Virus record (IMG/VR): IMGVR_UViG_3300024518_000034
Span: 62,001 to 126,000 of that record
DNA from: a virus
Length of the DNA stretch: 64,000 nucleotides
Strand: one strand, 5' to 3'
This document shows, piece by piece, positions 53,086-60,101 of this stretch. The notes under the pieces were generated by a model. It saw only the letters and a program-made list of their open reading frames with translations, searched no databases and had not been told where the DNA came from. Position 1 is the first letter of the stretch. Each line of letters opens with the position of its first letter. A program made the position numbers and the translations under genes.

Positions 53086-53436
53086 ATGTTGTTAGATTAT
53101 AAACAGGAGGACGGTAAAATAAATATGCATATAAACCTTATGAACGGTCCATTGGATGGACAAAGATTTGCTATAAATGACCCCCCAGACGAGATATCTC
53201 TACCGTTATATGTTTTTAAGAATAGACAGATATCTAACGTGTTTATGGATAGTAAGAAAGCTTGGCACTATGAACATAAACTACCTAATAGAGACTACTG
53301 CCCATCCCCTAAGGCTATTGGAAAAGCCATCTATAGGCATAATTTTAGAATTAAAGAAGAAAAGGGTAAAATAATAGAGAAGTATTATGCTTATGTAAGA
53401 AGCGAAAAGATAGAAGAAAAAGAAAAAGAGAAATAA
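53086..53436 (+). CDS. Hypothetical protein, 116 aa
   Basis: ATG 53086 is served by GGAGGGGG seven bases upstream. The body has INLMNGPLDGQRFAINDPPDEISLPLY and HNFRIKEEKGKIIEKYYAYVRS, a pattern common to small phage and plasmid proteins of unknown function with an NGPxDG start. The tail is Lys/Glu-rich. It ends just before a strong terminator. Confidence 0.65.
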   Translation: MLLDYKQEDGKINMHINLMNGPLDGQRFAINDPPDEISLPLYVFKNRQISNVFMDSKKAWHYEHKLPNRDYCPSPKAIGKAIYRHNFRIKEEKGKIIEKYYAYVRSEKIEEKEKEK

Positions 53437-53465
53437 TACATTTTCGCTTTCATTTTTTTACCTCC

Positions 53466-53502
53466 AGGGTCTTGCGATTTTACGTCGTAAGGCCCTATTT
53501 TT
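53466..53502 (+). terminator. Strong intrinsic terminator
   Basis: A 12-bp stem runs from AGGGTCTTGCGA (53466-53477) to TCGTAAGGCCCT (53485-53496), with two G:T pairs and loop TTTTACG. ATTTTTATT follows. Confidence 0.85.
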
Positions 53503-53532
53503 ATTCTATTGTATATATGGAGATAGGATGAT

Positions 53533-54855
53533 ATGAGATACTGTATGCCATGTAAAAGTGAACCGGATAAGAATGACGCGAAATATGCCTCATATGGCAT
53601 CTGCAATCGTTGTTATATTAATAATAATAAAATGATTGCAGCAGAACGCATCGTACAATCTATTTTAATTACAGCAGCAGAACCCAAAAAGAAACGAAAG
53701 AGAAAAAAGAAGAAAAAGGACCAGCCAGAGGAAAAACCTTATCCTGATTATGACGACCCGTATTGGACAGAGGGGATAGAAGAAAGAAGGATGACCTATC
53801 CAGAAGAAAGGCCACCAAAAGATCCTGTCCACCTAGCCCCTGGATATGAAAATAGGATGAGAACGAAAGAAGAAATTCCAGGCAGAAGAAGAAGGTTACT
53901 TACAATTGATGAGCTTGTAAGAAGCGCTGAAATGATGGATTCGTGGAAGGATTGGTATGAGAGAAATGATGGAATTATAGAAGAGCTTTTTGGTGCTGAT
54001 ACAGATTTGTTAAAAAGTCTTTTAGCGCTAACTTCACCAAATAACGCAGTTAAAGGAAATGTTACGCAAGCTATGAAAGCTTATGTTAAAATCTTGAAAG
54101 GCGAGCCAATTAGACCAGGAGATCAAGATAGACCAGGGTCAGATTTCTTACCAAACCATGCGATAAATATAAATAAGATGCTTAGAGGAGAACCAATTAG
54201 TGGCCCCAAAGTGATTCCTTTTGAGAAGAATGTATTTGGCGATAGATTGGCGGTAACGATAGATCTCCACATGCAACAATTGTTTTATGGAGAGTGGGGA
54301 ACTTGTCCTGGTTGCAAGGGTGCAGGAAAAGGCAAAGTAAATGGAAGAATGCAAAAGTGTAAAACTTGCAAAGGGAACAAAGAAGGATATTTTTTAGGTA
54401 AGTCAGTTGTCAGTGCAGATCACACAATGTTTTATGCAGATAAGATTGTCAGAGAAGTGGCTGAAGAGTTAGGGTGGGCACCACCTGAAACTCAAGCTGC
54501 TTTATGGGCTTTTAATTTAGAATTAAGAAATGAGGAGGTACAAAGTTATGACGGAGTATTGGAAGCAAGGTCAGAAGAATACGGAGAAATCATCAGAATT
54601 CTCCAAGAAGAATACGGAACACTCTTCGAAAGATCAGGAGGAGGGCAAGGAGGAATTGATGAGCCACTTAGCGGAAGCGGTCAAGACAAGATCGAATTCA
54701 GTACAGAACGCAGCCCTCTTTTGGAAGAAACTGAAGGAGAAGGTGAACAAGAGCAGGGAAGACAGAGGTTTGAAACCTATCCCGTAAACTTAAAAAAGTT
54801 TGATCCGATGGATCCAGAAGATCCAGAAGATTTTAATCCACTAAAACCAAATTAA
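53533..54855 (+). CDS. Phage protein with zinc knuckles and a DUF7178-like core, 440 aa
   Basis: The N-terminus CMPCKSEPD...GICNRCY is a CxxC/CxxC zinc finger, followed by a Lys run. The core (residues ~130-340) reads WKDWYERNDGIIEELFG, LLALTSPNNAVKGNVTQAMKAY, IPFEKNVFGDRLAVTIDLHM, then VREVAEELGWAPPETQAALWAF. This set of motifs recurs in phage proteins listed as DUF7178, probably helix-hairpin-helix DNA-binding or glycosylase-like; I give that name tentatively. A DnaJ-like zinc centre (CPGCKGAGKG..CKTCKG) is inserted at about residue 256. The tail is acidic. Confidence 0.65.
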   Translation: MRYCMPCKSEPDKNDAKYASYGICNRCYINNNKMIAAERIVQSILITAAEPKKKRKRKKKKKDQPEEKPYPDYDDPYWTEGIEERRMTYPEERPPKDPVHLAPGYENRMRTKEEIPGRRRRLLTIDELVRSAEMMDSWKDWYERNDGIIEELFGADTDLLKSLLALTSPNNAVKGNVTQAMKAYVKILKGEPIRPGDQDRPGSDFLPNHAININKMLRGEPISGPKVIPFEKNVFGDRLAVTIDLHMQQLFYGEWGTCPGCKGAGKGKVNGRMQKCKTCKGNKEGYFLGKSVVSADHTMFYADKIVREVAEELGWAPPETQAALWAFNLELRNEEVQSYDGVLEARSEEYGEIIRILQEEYGTLFERSGGGQGGIDEPLSGSGQDKIEFSTERSPLLEETEGEGEQEQGRQRFETYPVNLKKFDPMDPEDPEDFNPLKPN

Positions 54856-54870
54856 TCTAGTATAGTACTT

Positions 54871-54892
54871 TTGAAGCCCATCAGGACTTCAA
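54871..54892 (+). repeat. Hairpin after the zinc-knuckle gene
   Basis: TTGAAG (54871-54876) and CTTCAA (54887-54892) pair, with CC/GG closing the inner stem. No T-tract; perhaps an mRNA 3' stabiliser upstream of the true terminator. Confidence 0.4.
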
Positions 54893-54927
54893 CCCCTACC
54901 CCCCTTTCTTCGCTTGTCCGCGTTGTA

Positions 54928-54955
54928 GGCCCCCAGTTCGCTGGGGGCCTTTTTT
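54928..54955 (+). terminator. Strong intrinsic terminator
   Basis: GGCCCCCAG-TTCG-CTGGGGGCC, a perfect 9-bp GC stem with a stable tetraloop, followed by six T residues. Confidence 0.95.
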
Positions 54956-54957
54956 AA

Positions 54958-54986
54958 TTGACAGGACAGCGGTTCTAGGCTATGAT
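54958..54986 (+). promoter_or_regulatory. Sigma70-type promoter
   Basis: TTGACA (54958-54963), 17-base spacer, TATGAT (54981-54986). It begins two bases after the terminator T-tract and reads into the structured leader and repeats ahead of the 724-aa gene. Confidence 0.85.
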
Positions 54987-54990
54987 AGAT

Positions 54991-55047
54991 GTACTTGGTG
55001 AGTCGAGCCTGTTTTCCCTATAGAGAAGACGTGGCTCGTATGAGTAC
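54991..55047 (+). other. Predicted stem-loop in the 5' leader
   Basis: GTACT (54991-54995) pairs with AGTAC (55043-55047), and CGAGCC (55004-55009) with GGCTCG (55033-55038). The structure would start within a few bases of the transcript end made by the promoter at 54958. No small ORF is evident, so it may be a regulatory RNA or a leader control element. Confidence 0.5.
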
Positions 55048-55063
55048 CAGCAATCCTTACATA

Positions 55064-55118
55064 GTTAAATAGCGTAAATAGCGTAAATAGTTAAATAGCG
55101 TAAATAGTTAAATAGCGC
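55064..55118 (+). repeat. Iteron-like direct repeats upstream of a promoter
   Basis: The unit GTTAAATAGC or its shorter form GTAAATAGC occurs about six times head to tail in 55 bases. The last copy ends ~12 bases before the -35 of the next promoter. The spacing of roughly one helical turn fits cooperative binding of a repressor, an activator or an initiator. Confidence 0.75.
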
Positions 55119-55129
55119 AACATACGGCA

Positions 55130-55158
55130 TTGACAAAAGCCAACATGTGCAGTAGACT
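55130..55158 (+). promoter_or_regulatory. Sigma70-type promoter for the 724-aa gene
   Basis: TTGACA (55130-55135), 17-base spacer, TAGACT (55153-55158), with the iteron-like repeats directly upstream. The gene start is 75 bases downstream. Confidence 0.8.
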
Positions 55159-55232
55159 AGATGAATAGTATAAAGAACAAATAACAAAACAGTTAAGGAT
55201 TTTAAGCGAGAGAAAAAGGAGAGCAAAATAAG

Positions 55233-57407
55233 ATGGGTAAAAAGTTTTATATTGAAAGGTTAAAAATAGAAGTAAAAATTCCTGACAACTACTATCTTTC
55301 AGAAGAAGATCATGAAGTGGCAGAAGATGATCTAACTTGGTGGAAGGCGAAAGAGGATTTTGTAACACCAAGTCATGTGGGAGAGTTAGCGGGCGATAAA
55401 TATTGCTGCATTTCGCCATGTGATAGAAATCATCCCCCTCACGGTTACGAGTTAGTACCAGACGACAGTGAAGAAATAGTTAAAAAAGATTGGAAGTGGT
55501 GGGGGGCGGCAAAGAGGTGGGTTAGGACGGACTGCTCAATAGGAAAAGTTGTAAAAGATTTGTATACAGTAAATGGACTGCACGGACTAGCGAAACCAAT
55601 AGTAAAGCTTCCAGCAATCCCAGAAGGCTTTGAATTAGCTAAAGTGGGCGAAAGAAAAGAGGCTGGCTGGATGTATTTTTCTGCCAATGGGGATTGGAAG
55701 ATTGGCACTTTTTCACTAGTTGGAAACATTTTACGTAAAGGTGGGGCGTTGACTTTTGTCAAGCCAATCAAGGCAAAGCTTCCAGCAATCCCAGAAGGCT
55801 TTGAGTTAGTTAAAAAGGATGAAAAAATTATCCAACACACTTGGAAAGTTTGGCATAAAACGTCAGGGTGGAATAGAACCGTTGACGCTGGTGCTGACAG
55901 AATGAGAGCGGAGGGCACTAGTAAACTAATTTACATAAAGCCAGCGAAGAAAATGACTGGCTGGATGATATCGAATGCGCCAGAAGGGTATGAATTAGTG
56001 CCAAAAAGCAGCGAAGAATTAATTCAAAAAGGTTGGTTAACTTATGTATATTGGGAAGAGCTTGACGAGAATGGTAAACAGTTAGAATGGAAACCATCAA
56101 GTCATCATGCCATTGGACGTAAAAATAACACTACCGCTGAAAAATACGCTAAACCAGTCGCAAAGAGAAAAGAAGAAAGGAAGGAATCAGTGATAGATCA
56201 GAAATTGAAACCAAAGAAGCAGATGTACAAAGAGTACGTGAAGTTGCAGAATCTCAAAAAAGATCATGCAAATTTGGCTCACGAGTATAAGGAATTGTTG
56301 GCTAAGCATGACTCGTTGAGAGAAGCCGAAGAAGCGCAACAATGTGCGCTTGAAGATTTGCAAGACGAGTACAACGGACAGGTGTGTAGGAATGAGGATC
56401 TACAAGACGAGTACGACGAGTTGGAATCGGAAAAGGAATCTTTGCAAGACGAGTACGACGAGTTGGAATCGGAAAAGGAATCTTTGCAAGACGAGTACGA
56501 CGAGTTGGAGAGTGAAAAAGAAGAGCTTGAACAGGAACGCGATGAAATAAGAGAAGAATATAGTTCCGCCTTGGATGAAAGAGCAGAGCTTCAACAGGAT
56601 TGCGAAGATTATTCTGAAAAATTAGATGATGTGGAAGTAGTTTATGAGGAAACTAAAAAGGCATTTGGTGAATATCAGACAAAGGCAAAGGCTAAGATTA
56701 GAGAACTTGAAGATATCGCAGATAAGCACTATCAAGAAGCGCATGTGAATAAGTTGAAAGCCGCTGCCTACGACACCGTAGCCGGTCATGCCGCTGCCTA
56801 CGACAAAGATAGAAAAATCTACAAAACAGAAGAAGCCAAATATAGAAATCTATATGTTGCTGCTGTTAAGACCATCAACGAACAGGAAGAGAAGGAAAAG
56901 TCACAAAAGAAACGCAACAATGCTCTTATTGACACTGTGAAAAGTCTAGTAAAGAAGTATTCGAAATATGCAAGAATCTACAAGGGGCTATGTATCGTTT
57001 CGGATGATTCAGGAATAGACGGACATTTCGAAGATGAACACGCCTGTGTATCACCGTATAAGCCAGAAGTTCATGGGTCGCTAAATGGTGATCAGGAAGA
57101 ATTGTTGGAAATGCTGGGCTGGAAGAATGACGGGGATGACATGTACGTGTACGATCTGAGAAGTGATGAAGAAAAGAAGAAAGATGCTGATAAGACTAAG
57201 TTTTATGAAGAACTTGCAATATTAGGACCAGTGGAACCATTACCACAACCGCTAGACTATGACTGCCCTCACTGTGAAACGAAGTTGATCGAAGGTGTTG
57301 AGGGTGAAGTTTTAAGTTGCGGTAATTGTGGTGAAGATATTGGATGGAGTGACGAGTATGGGTATGTGTTAGTCATTGATCCGATTGAGGAAGATTTGGA
57401 CATATAA
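55233..57407 (+). CDS. Modular repeat/coiled-coil protein with C-terminal zinc ribbon, 724 aa
   Basis: The first ~310 residues contain four to five copies of a ~60-85-residue module marked by P-(E/H)-G-(F/Y)-E-L-(V/A)-(P/K)...(D/E)..I..(T/D/G)W..W, for example HGYELVPDDSEEIVKKDWKWW and EGYELVPKSSEELIQKGW. Residues ~340-520 are a long coiled coil including tandem SLQDEYDELESEKE units. The end has a zinc ribbon (CPHCETKLIEG..VLSCGNCGED). The gene is preceded by GAAAAAGGAGAG and controlled by the promoter/repeat region upstream. The module resembles phage tail or host-interaction repeats in style, but no family is recognised. Confidence 0.72.
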   Translation: MGKKFYIERLKIEVKIPDNYYLSEEDHEVAEDDLTWWKAKEDFVTPSHVGELAGDKYCCISPCDRNHPPHGYELVPDDSEEIVKKDWKWWGAAKRWVRTDCSIGKVVKDLYTVNGLHGLAKPIVKLPAIPEGFELAKVGERKEAGWMYFSANGDWKIGTFSLVGNILRKGGALTFVKPIKAKLPAIPEGFELVKKDEKIIQHTWKVWHKTSGWNRTVDAGADRMRAEGTSKLIYIKPAKKMTGWMISNAPEGYELVPKSSEELIQKGWLTYVYWEELDENGKQLEWKPSSHHAIGRKNNTTAEKYAKPVAKRKEERKESVIDQKLKPKKQMYKEYVKLQNLKKDHANLAHEYKELLAKHDSLREAEEAQQCALEDLQDEYNGQVCRNEDLQDEYDELESEKESLQDEYDELESEKESLQDEYDELESEKEELEQERDEIREEYSSALDERAELQQDCEDYSEKLDDVEVVYEETKKAFGEYQTKAKAKIRELEDIADKHYQEAHVNKLKAAAYDTVAGHAAAYDKDRKIYKTEEAKYRNLYVAAVKTINEQEEKEKSQKKRNNALIDTVKSLVKKYSKYARIYKGLCIVSDDSGIDGHFEDEHACVSPYKPEVHGSLNGDQEELLEMLGWKNDGDDMYVYDLRSDEEKKKDADKTKFYEELAILGPVEPLPQPLDYDCPHCETKLIEGVEGEVLSCGNCGEDIGWSDEYGYVLVIDPIEEDLDI
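56403..56528 (+). repeat. Three tandem 42-bp in-frame repeats
   Basis: Copies start at 56403, 56445 and 56487. The first two are nearly identical and the third diverges in its second half. Each encodes 14 residues, two coiled-coil heptads, so copy number can change without breaking the coiled coil. A partial fourth copy starts at 56360. Confidence 0.85.
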
Positions 57408-57820
57408 TGAGTGTCTGGTCGAAAGGCCAGACACAGCTTCTCTTTGACGAATATAGAAGTTGGGCGAACCAACACGAGTGGGACATATATGCACACTTAA
57501 CTTTTGGAAAGAAGACAAGCTACAATCTGGCACGAGAGAAATTTAGGAAGTGGATAAGGGCGATAGAAAAGCACGAAAATATAAAGGGCAAGACATCATA
57601 CTACATGTCGGTCGAATTCAATAAGGCTGGTGCCCATATCCACGCTGTTGGGAAGAATATTAAGGACGTTAACTTTGCTAGAAAGTGGTGGACAAAACAC
57701 CATGGCAAGTGTATGATAGAAGCATACGATGAAAAGCAAGACGGCATAGGATACATTACTAAAATAGTAAATGTCGGAGGGACACCGGATCCATGGGGGC
57801 CGGTTTGGAAAGGTAAATAA
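57407..57820 (+). CDS. HUH-superfamily endonuclease candidate (Rep/relaxase-like)
   Basis: The 137-aa protein shows three Rep-type motifs in the right order. Motif I is AHLTFGKKTS (residues 29-38). Motif II is AGAHIHAVGK with HIH at 77-79 (the HUH metal site). Motif III is GIGYITKIV with Y116xxK119, the nicking tyrosine. Single-Tyr HUH enzymes nick ssDNA at origins or transposon ends. No transposase partner or terminal repeats are seen, so a stand-alone phage nickase is inferred. It starts on the last base of the coiled-coil gene. Confidence 0.65.
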   Translation: MSVWSKGQTQLLFDEYRSWANQHEWDIYAHLTFGKKTSYNLAREKFRKWIRAIEKHENIKGKTSYYMSVEFNKAGAHIHAVGKNIKDVNFARKWWTKHHGKCMIEAYDEKQDGIGYITKIVNVGGTPDPWGPVWKGK

Positions 57821-57821
57821 A

Positions 57822-57995
57822 ATGAGAGAAAAAGATTTTTTGGAAAGATTTGAAAGTGGAATGACAAGAAAAAGCAATTCAATATTTACGGGAGTTGGAA
57901 TAATTTTTGTAGGAACATTATTGTTGAATCTAGGTTTGCTGGCATTTGGAATCTGGGTTATTGTTAAACTTATGCAACATTTCGGAGTTATTTAA
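57822..57995 (+). CDS. Small membrane protein, 57 aa
   Basis: ATG 57822, one base after the HUH gene stop. Residues ~20-50 are one or two hydrophobic spans (IFTGVGIIFVGTLLLNLGLLAFGIWVIVKLM), preceded by a charged start. No family recognised. Confidence 0.6.
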   Translation: MREKDFLERFESGMTRKSNSIFTGVGIIFVGTLLLNLGLLAFGIWVIVKLMQHFGVI

Positions 57996-58523
57996 ATGTT
58001 AACAGCGGGACAAAAAGAAAAGCTTTTAAAGTGGGACGAGGATTTTTCGGATATGCCTTACGACTATATGTATAAAGCATATATCAAGCCGAGAAACAAG
58101 AGAAGGGTATTCTTTCAAGAAACGTTCAATATTGCTGCAAGGCATATGATTGAACAAGGCGAAAGAGCGTACATGAAGGGCTACAACAACATGTACGAAA
58201 CCAGAGGTGGTCTTAAAAGTCCTGTCAGAGTATTAATCTCTGACAGAGACTGGATTCTGCCAGTAGAGTTTGCTGGCGATAAGAGAAGGCCAGCATATTG
58301 GATTCCATCGAAAATGGAATTTACCTCTTGTGACACAGGAGTGGTAGCGGGGGCGTTGATGAAAGCGGGACACGATTTGGATCTTTGTAAAAAATTGCAA
58401 AAGATTCATGATAACGTGGAACCAAAATTTTGGGAAAAAGCCTTGAACAGATTGGCAGAATCGTATAAGATCTATGGAGTAAAAAGATCTTGGTATAAAA
58501 CTAAGGAGAAGTATCGTGATTGA
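57996..58523 (+). CDS. Hypothetical protein, 175 aa
   Basis: Unrecognised. It starts directly after the membrane-protein stop. The centre (SPVRVLISDRDWILPVEFAGDKRRPAYWIPSKMEF) is beta-rich; the C-terminus is helical (LDLCKKLQKIHDNVEPKFWEKAL). A perfect 9-bp inverted repeat lies in its coding DNA (58222-58246). It overlaps the next gene by eight bases. Confidence 0.65.
   Translation: MLTAGQKEKLLKWDEDFSDMPYDYMYKAYIKPRNKRRVFFQETFNIAARHMIEQGERAYMKGYNNMYETRGGLKSPVRVLISDRDWILPVEFAGDKRRPAYWIPSKMEFTSCDTGVVAGALMKAGHDLDLCKKLQKIHDNVEPKFWEKALNRLAESYKIYGVKRSWYKTKEKYRD
58222..58246 (+). repeat. Perfect 9-bp inverted repeat in a coding region
   Basis: CTGTCAGAG (58222-58230) and CTCTGACAG (58238-58246) are exact reverse complements around TATTAAT. 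Confidence 0.65.
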
Positions 58524-58938
58524 ACTAAGAAATGTAGAAGAGAAAATTGACTTGGAACTTTCATATCAAACATTGTATGCGTGGGTGCAACATGTAGATT
58601 TTGACAAACGCCAGGCGGGTGACCATACGTGGATCGATGGTGCAGTTGCAGACGCACTATGGAGAGACACTCCAGCGTTTAGTGGAATAAATCGTACACC
58701 ACTGTTGCACAGATTGGAAGATACAGCTAGAGTTATAACGGTAGTTAAAATTTATGAAAATCCAACAGACTATAAGAATGGATTTTTACCAATTAGTTCG
58801 GGCGTCTCTATTTGTGATTTTCGTGATCAATGGTGTAGAAAAGTGGGAAGAGATAAAGCTCTCAGAAGAGCTTTGGGTAAAATTGGTTATCTGTTAGATA
58901 CGCCTAAAGGCGTAGTAAAAACATTTAGAACTCAATAA
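58516..58938 (+). CDS. Hypothetical protein, 140 aa
   Basis: GTG 58516 with AAGGAGA upstream. Unrecognised: LSYQTLYAWVQHVDFDKRQAG and SICDFRDQWCRKVGRDKALRRALGKIGY suggest a helical fold with a small nucleic-acid-binding look. It ends before the AAGGAGG of the disrupted lipoprotein gene. Confidence 0.62.
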   Translation: MIELRNVEEKIDLELSYQTLYAWVQHVDFDKRQAGDHTWIDGAVADALWRDTPAFSGINRTPLLHRLEDTARVITVVKIYENPTDYKNGFLPISSGVSICDFRDQWCRKVGRDKALRRALGKIGYLLDTPKGVVKTFRTQ

Positions 58939-58951
58939 GGAGGTAAATTTG

Positions 58952-59134
58952 ATGAAAAAAGATTTTGATTATGGCAATTTTGCTAATGGTAAGTGGTTGT
59001 GCTAAGCTGAAGGCGGTAAGGGCGGTAAGGGCGGTAAGGCAATGGAGAAGATCCACAACCACCAGGACATGATGGGAAGCCAGATAAACAGAATGATTAA
59101 AAAGCTTTATGCAGAAAGTAAGGGAGTCCTTTAG
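58952..59134 (+). pseudogene. Frame-disrupted small lipoprotein gene
   Basis: AAGGAGG precedes ATG 58952, but the frame from that ATG stops after 17 codons. One frame over, the same DNA reads KKILIMAILLMVSGCAK, a textbook lipoprotein signal with lipobox VSGC, but with no ATG at the right place. The A6 run just after ATG 58952 has the wrong length by one base. Downstream, the original frame reads on as GGKGGKGGKAMEKIHNHQDMM...LYAESKGVL to 59134. One extra base and a second shift are needed to join these parts, so this is a decayed gene, a phase-variable one, or a sequence error. Confidence 0.5.
59012..59038 (+). repeat. Three tandem copies of a 9-bp unit
   Basis: GGCGGTAAG repeated three times within the frame-disrupted lipoprotein region. 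Its length is a multiple of three, so it does not itself explain the frame break. Confidence 0.8.
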
Positions 59135-59150
59135 GGGACTCCCTTTTTTT
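59121..59150 (+). terminator. Intrinsic terminator
   Basis: AGGGAGTCC (59121-59129) and GGACTCCCT (59136-59144) form a 9-bp stem with loop TTTAGG, followed by a T run to 59150. It overlaps the end of the disrupted gene. Confidence 0.9.
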
Positions 59151-59157
59151 ATTTATT

Positions 59158-59415
59158 ATGAAAATTTACGAATATAAACACAAATACGCAAATGTAAGGG
59201 GATATACTCATTGTTGTGCTGTTTTAGTAGTATATCCATTTAAGCACGCAGAATGGTGCCCTTATCATAACTTTGACACAAAGAAAATCAAGGCTGGTGA
59301 TATACCTATAAATGTAAAAAGACCTTATCTTGAGGGGGATTTGATACAAGATTATCATACGGGGAAAAGATATAGAATGAAAGACGGCTCGTGGGCTGAA
59401 GAAGAAAGTGGATAA
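59158..59415 (+). CDS. Hypothetical protein, 85 aa
   Basis: Starts eight bases after the terminator T run, so either readthrough or an unseen promoter drives it. Cys/His residues (THCCAVLVVYPFKHAEWCPYHNF) may bind metal. The C-terminus LIQDYHTGKRYRMKDGSWAEEES has a small beta-hairpin look. It overlaps the next gene by eight bases. Confidence 0.6.
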   Translation: MKIYEYKHKYANVRGYTHCCAVLVVYPFKHAEWCPYHNFDTKKIKAGDIPINVKRPYLEGDLIQDYHTGKRYRMKDGSWAEEESG

Positions 59416-59686
59416 TTTTTACATAAACGATTATAAGTCACTATATAGCCAAAAGGTATTCGAGGTCGGAGGAGACAGGAATGAATACATAATATTCTCA
59501 ATTGAAGGAAAAGAGAGATTGAGAATTGGGAAAGATAAATTTTATATAGATGGCAAGCCAACAGAGGACCATAAGAGAATATATGGGGCTTTTGTAGATT
59601 GGCTTATAAAGCAGAACTTATACAAAACTAAACCTAAGTTTAGAATTAGGATGAAAAAGAAAGAAAAACCAGGAGAAGAGGTATAG
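59408..59686 (+). CDS. Hypothetical protein, 92 aa
   Basis: GTG 59408 start within the previous gene's end. Beta-rich middle (EYIIFSIEGKERLRIGKDKFYIDGKPT) and basic tail (KTKPKFRIRMKKKEKPGEE). The tail KPKFRIRMKKK resembles the end of the WGR protein at 24813 (PKFKIRIRKRK). Family unknown. Confidence 0.6.
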   Translation: MDNFYINDYKSLYSQKVFEVGGDRNEYIIFSIEGKERLRIGKDKFYIDGKPTEDHKRIYGAFVDWLIKQNLYKTKPKFRIRMKKKEKPGEEV

Positions 59687-59705
59687 TATTATAGAGGAGA
59701 GATAT

Positions 59706-60101
59706 ATGGATAAGAGGCGAAAAGAAGGACGAGTAGAACAATTTGGTGAAGTTTGCCAAGAGATGGTGGCACTCTTCGCTAAGAAGAATGAAGATTATGG
59801 AGATGCATTTGCGGATTCGGGAACAATTGGTGTATTGGTAAGTATCAACAATAAGATACGAAGATTGCAAAACATTACTAAGACAGGAATTACGCTAGTT
59901 GAAGACGAAAAAATAAGAGACACAGTGTTAGATCTGGCTAACTATTCAGTAATGTTTCTTATGCTATTGGACGAAAAAGAAGAAGGTGAGGAAGACGAGT
60001 ACGAGGAAGAGATAGATTTATTTTTAGATGAGGACGACGAAGAAGAAACGTTTAATGAAAGTGATAGCATAATAGACGAATTATTTGATGAAGAAAAATA
60101 G
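59706..60101 (+). CDS. DUF1599 / Nmad1-like protein
   Basis: FGEVCQEMVALFAKKNEDYGDAFADSGTIGVLVSINNKIRRLQNI followed by DEKIRDTVLDLANYSVMFLMLL is the DUF1599 (nucleotide modification associated domain 1) pattern: KNxDYGxAF, the D.I.RL helix and the DTxxDLANY acidic motif, a MazG-like all-helical core. The extra C-terminus is almost all acidic. Family members cluster with phage DNA-hypermodification genes. It overlaps the zinc-finger/HAD gene by 14 bases. Confidence 0.78.
   Translation: MDKRRKEGRVEQFGEVCQEMVALFAKKNEDYGDAFADSGTIGVLVSINNKIRRLQNITKTGITLVEDEKIRDTVLDLANYSVMFLMLLDEKEEGEEDEYEEEIDLFLDEDDEEETFNESDSIIDELFDEEK

Noticed and set aside
55064-55118. CRISPR array
   Set aside because: The repeats are ~10 bp, adjoin with no unique spacers, and no cas gene is present; they look like protein-binding iterons.
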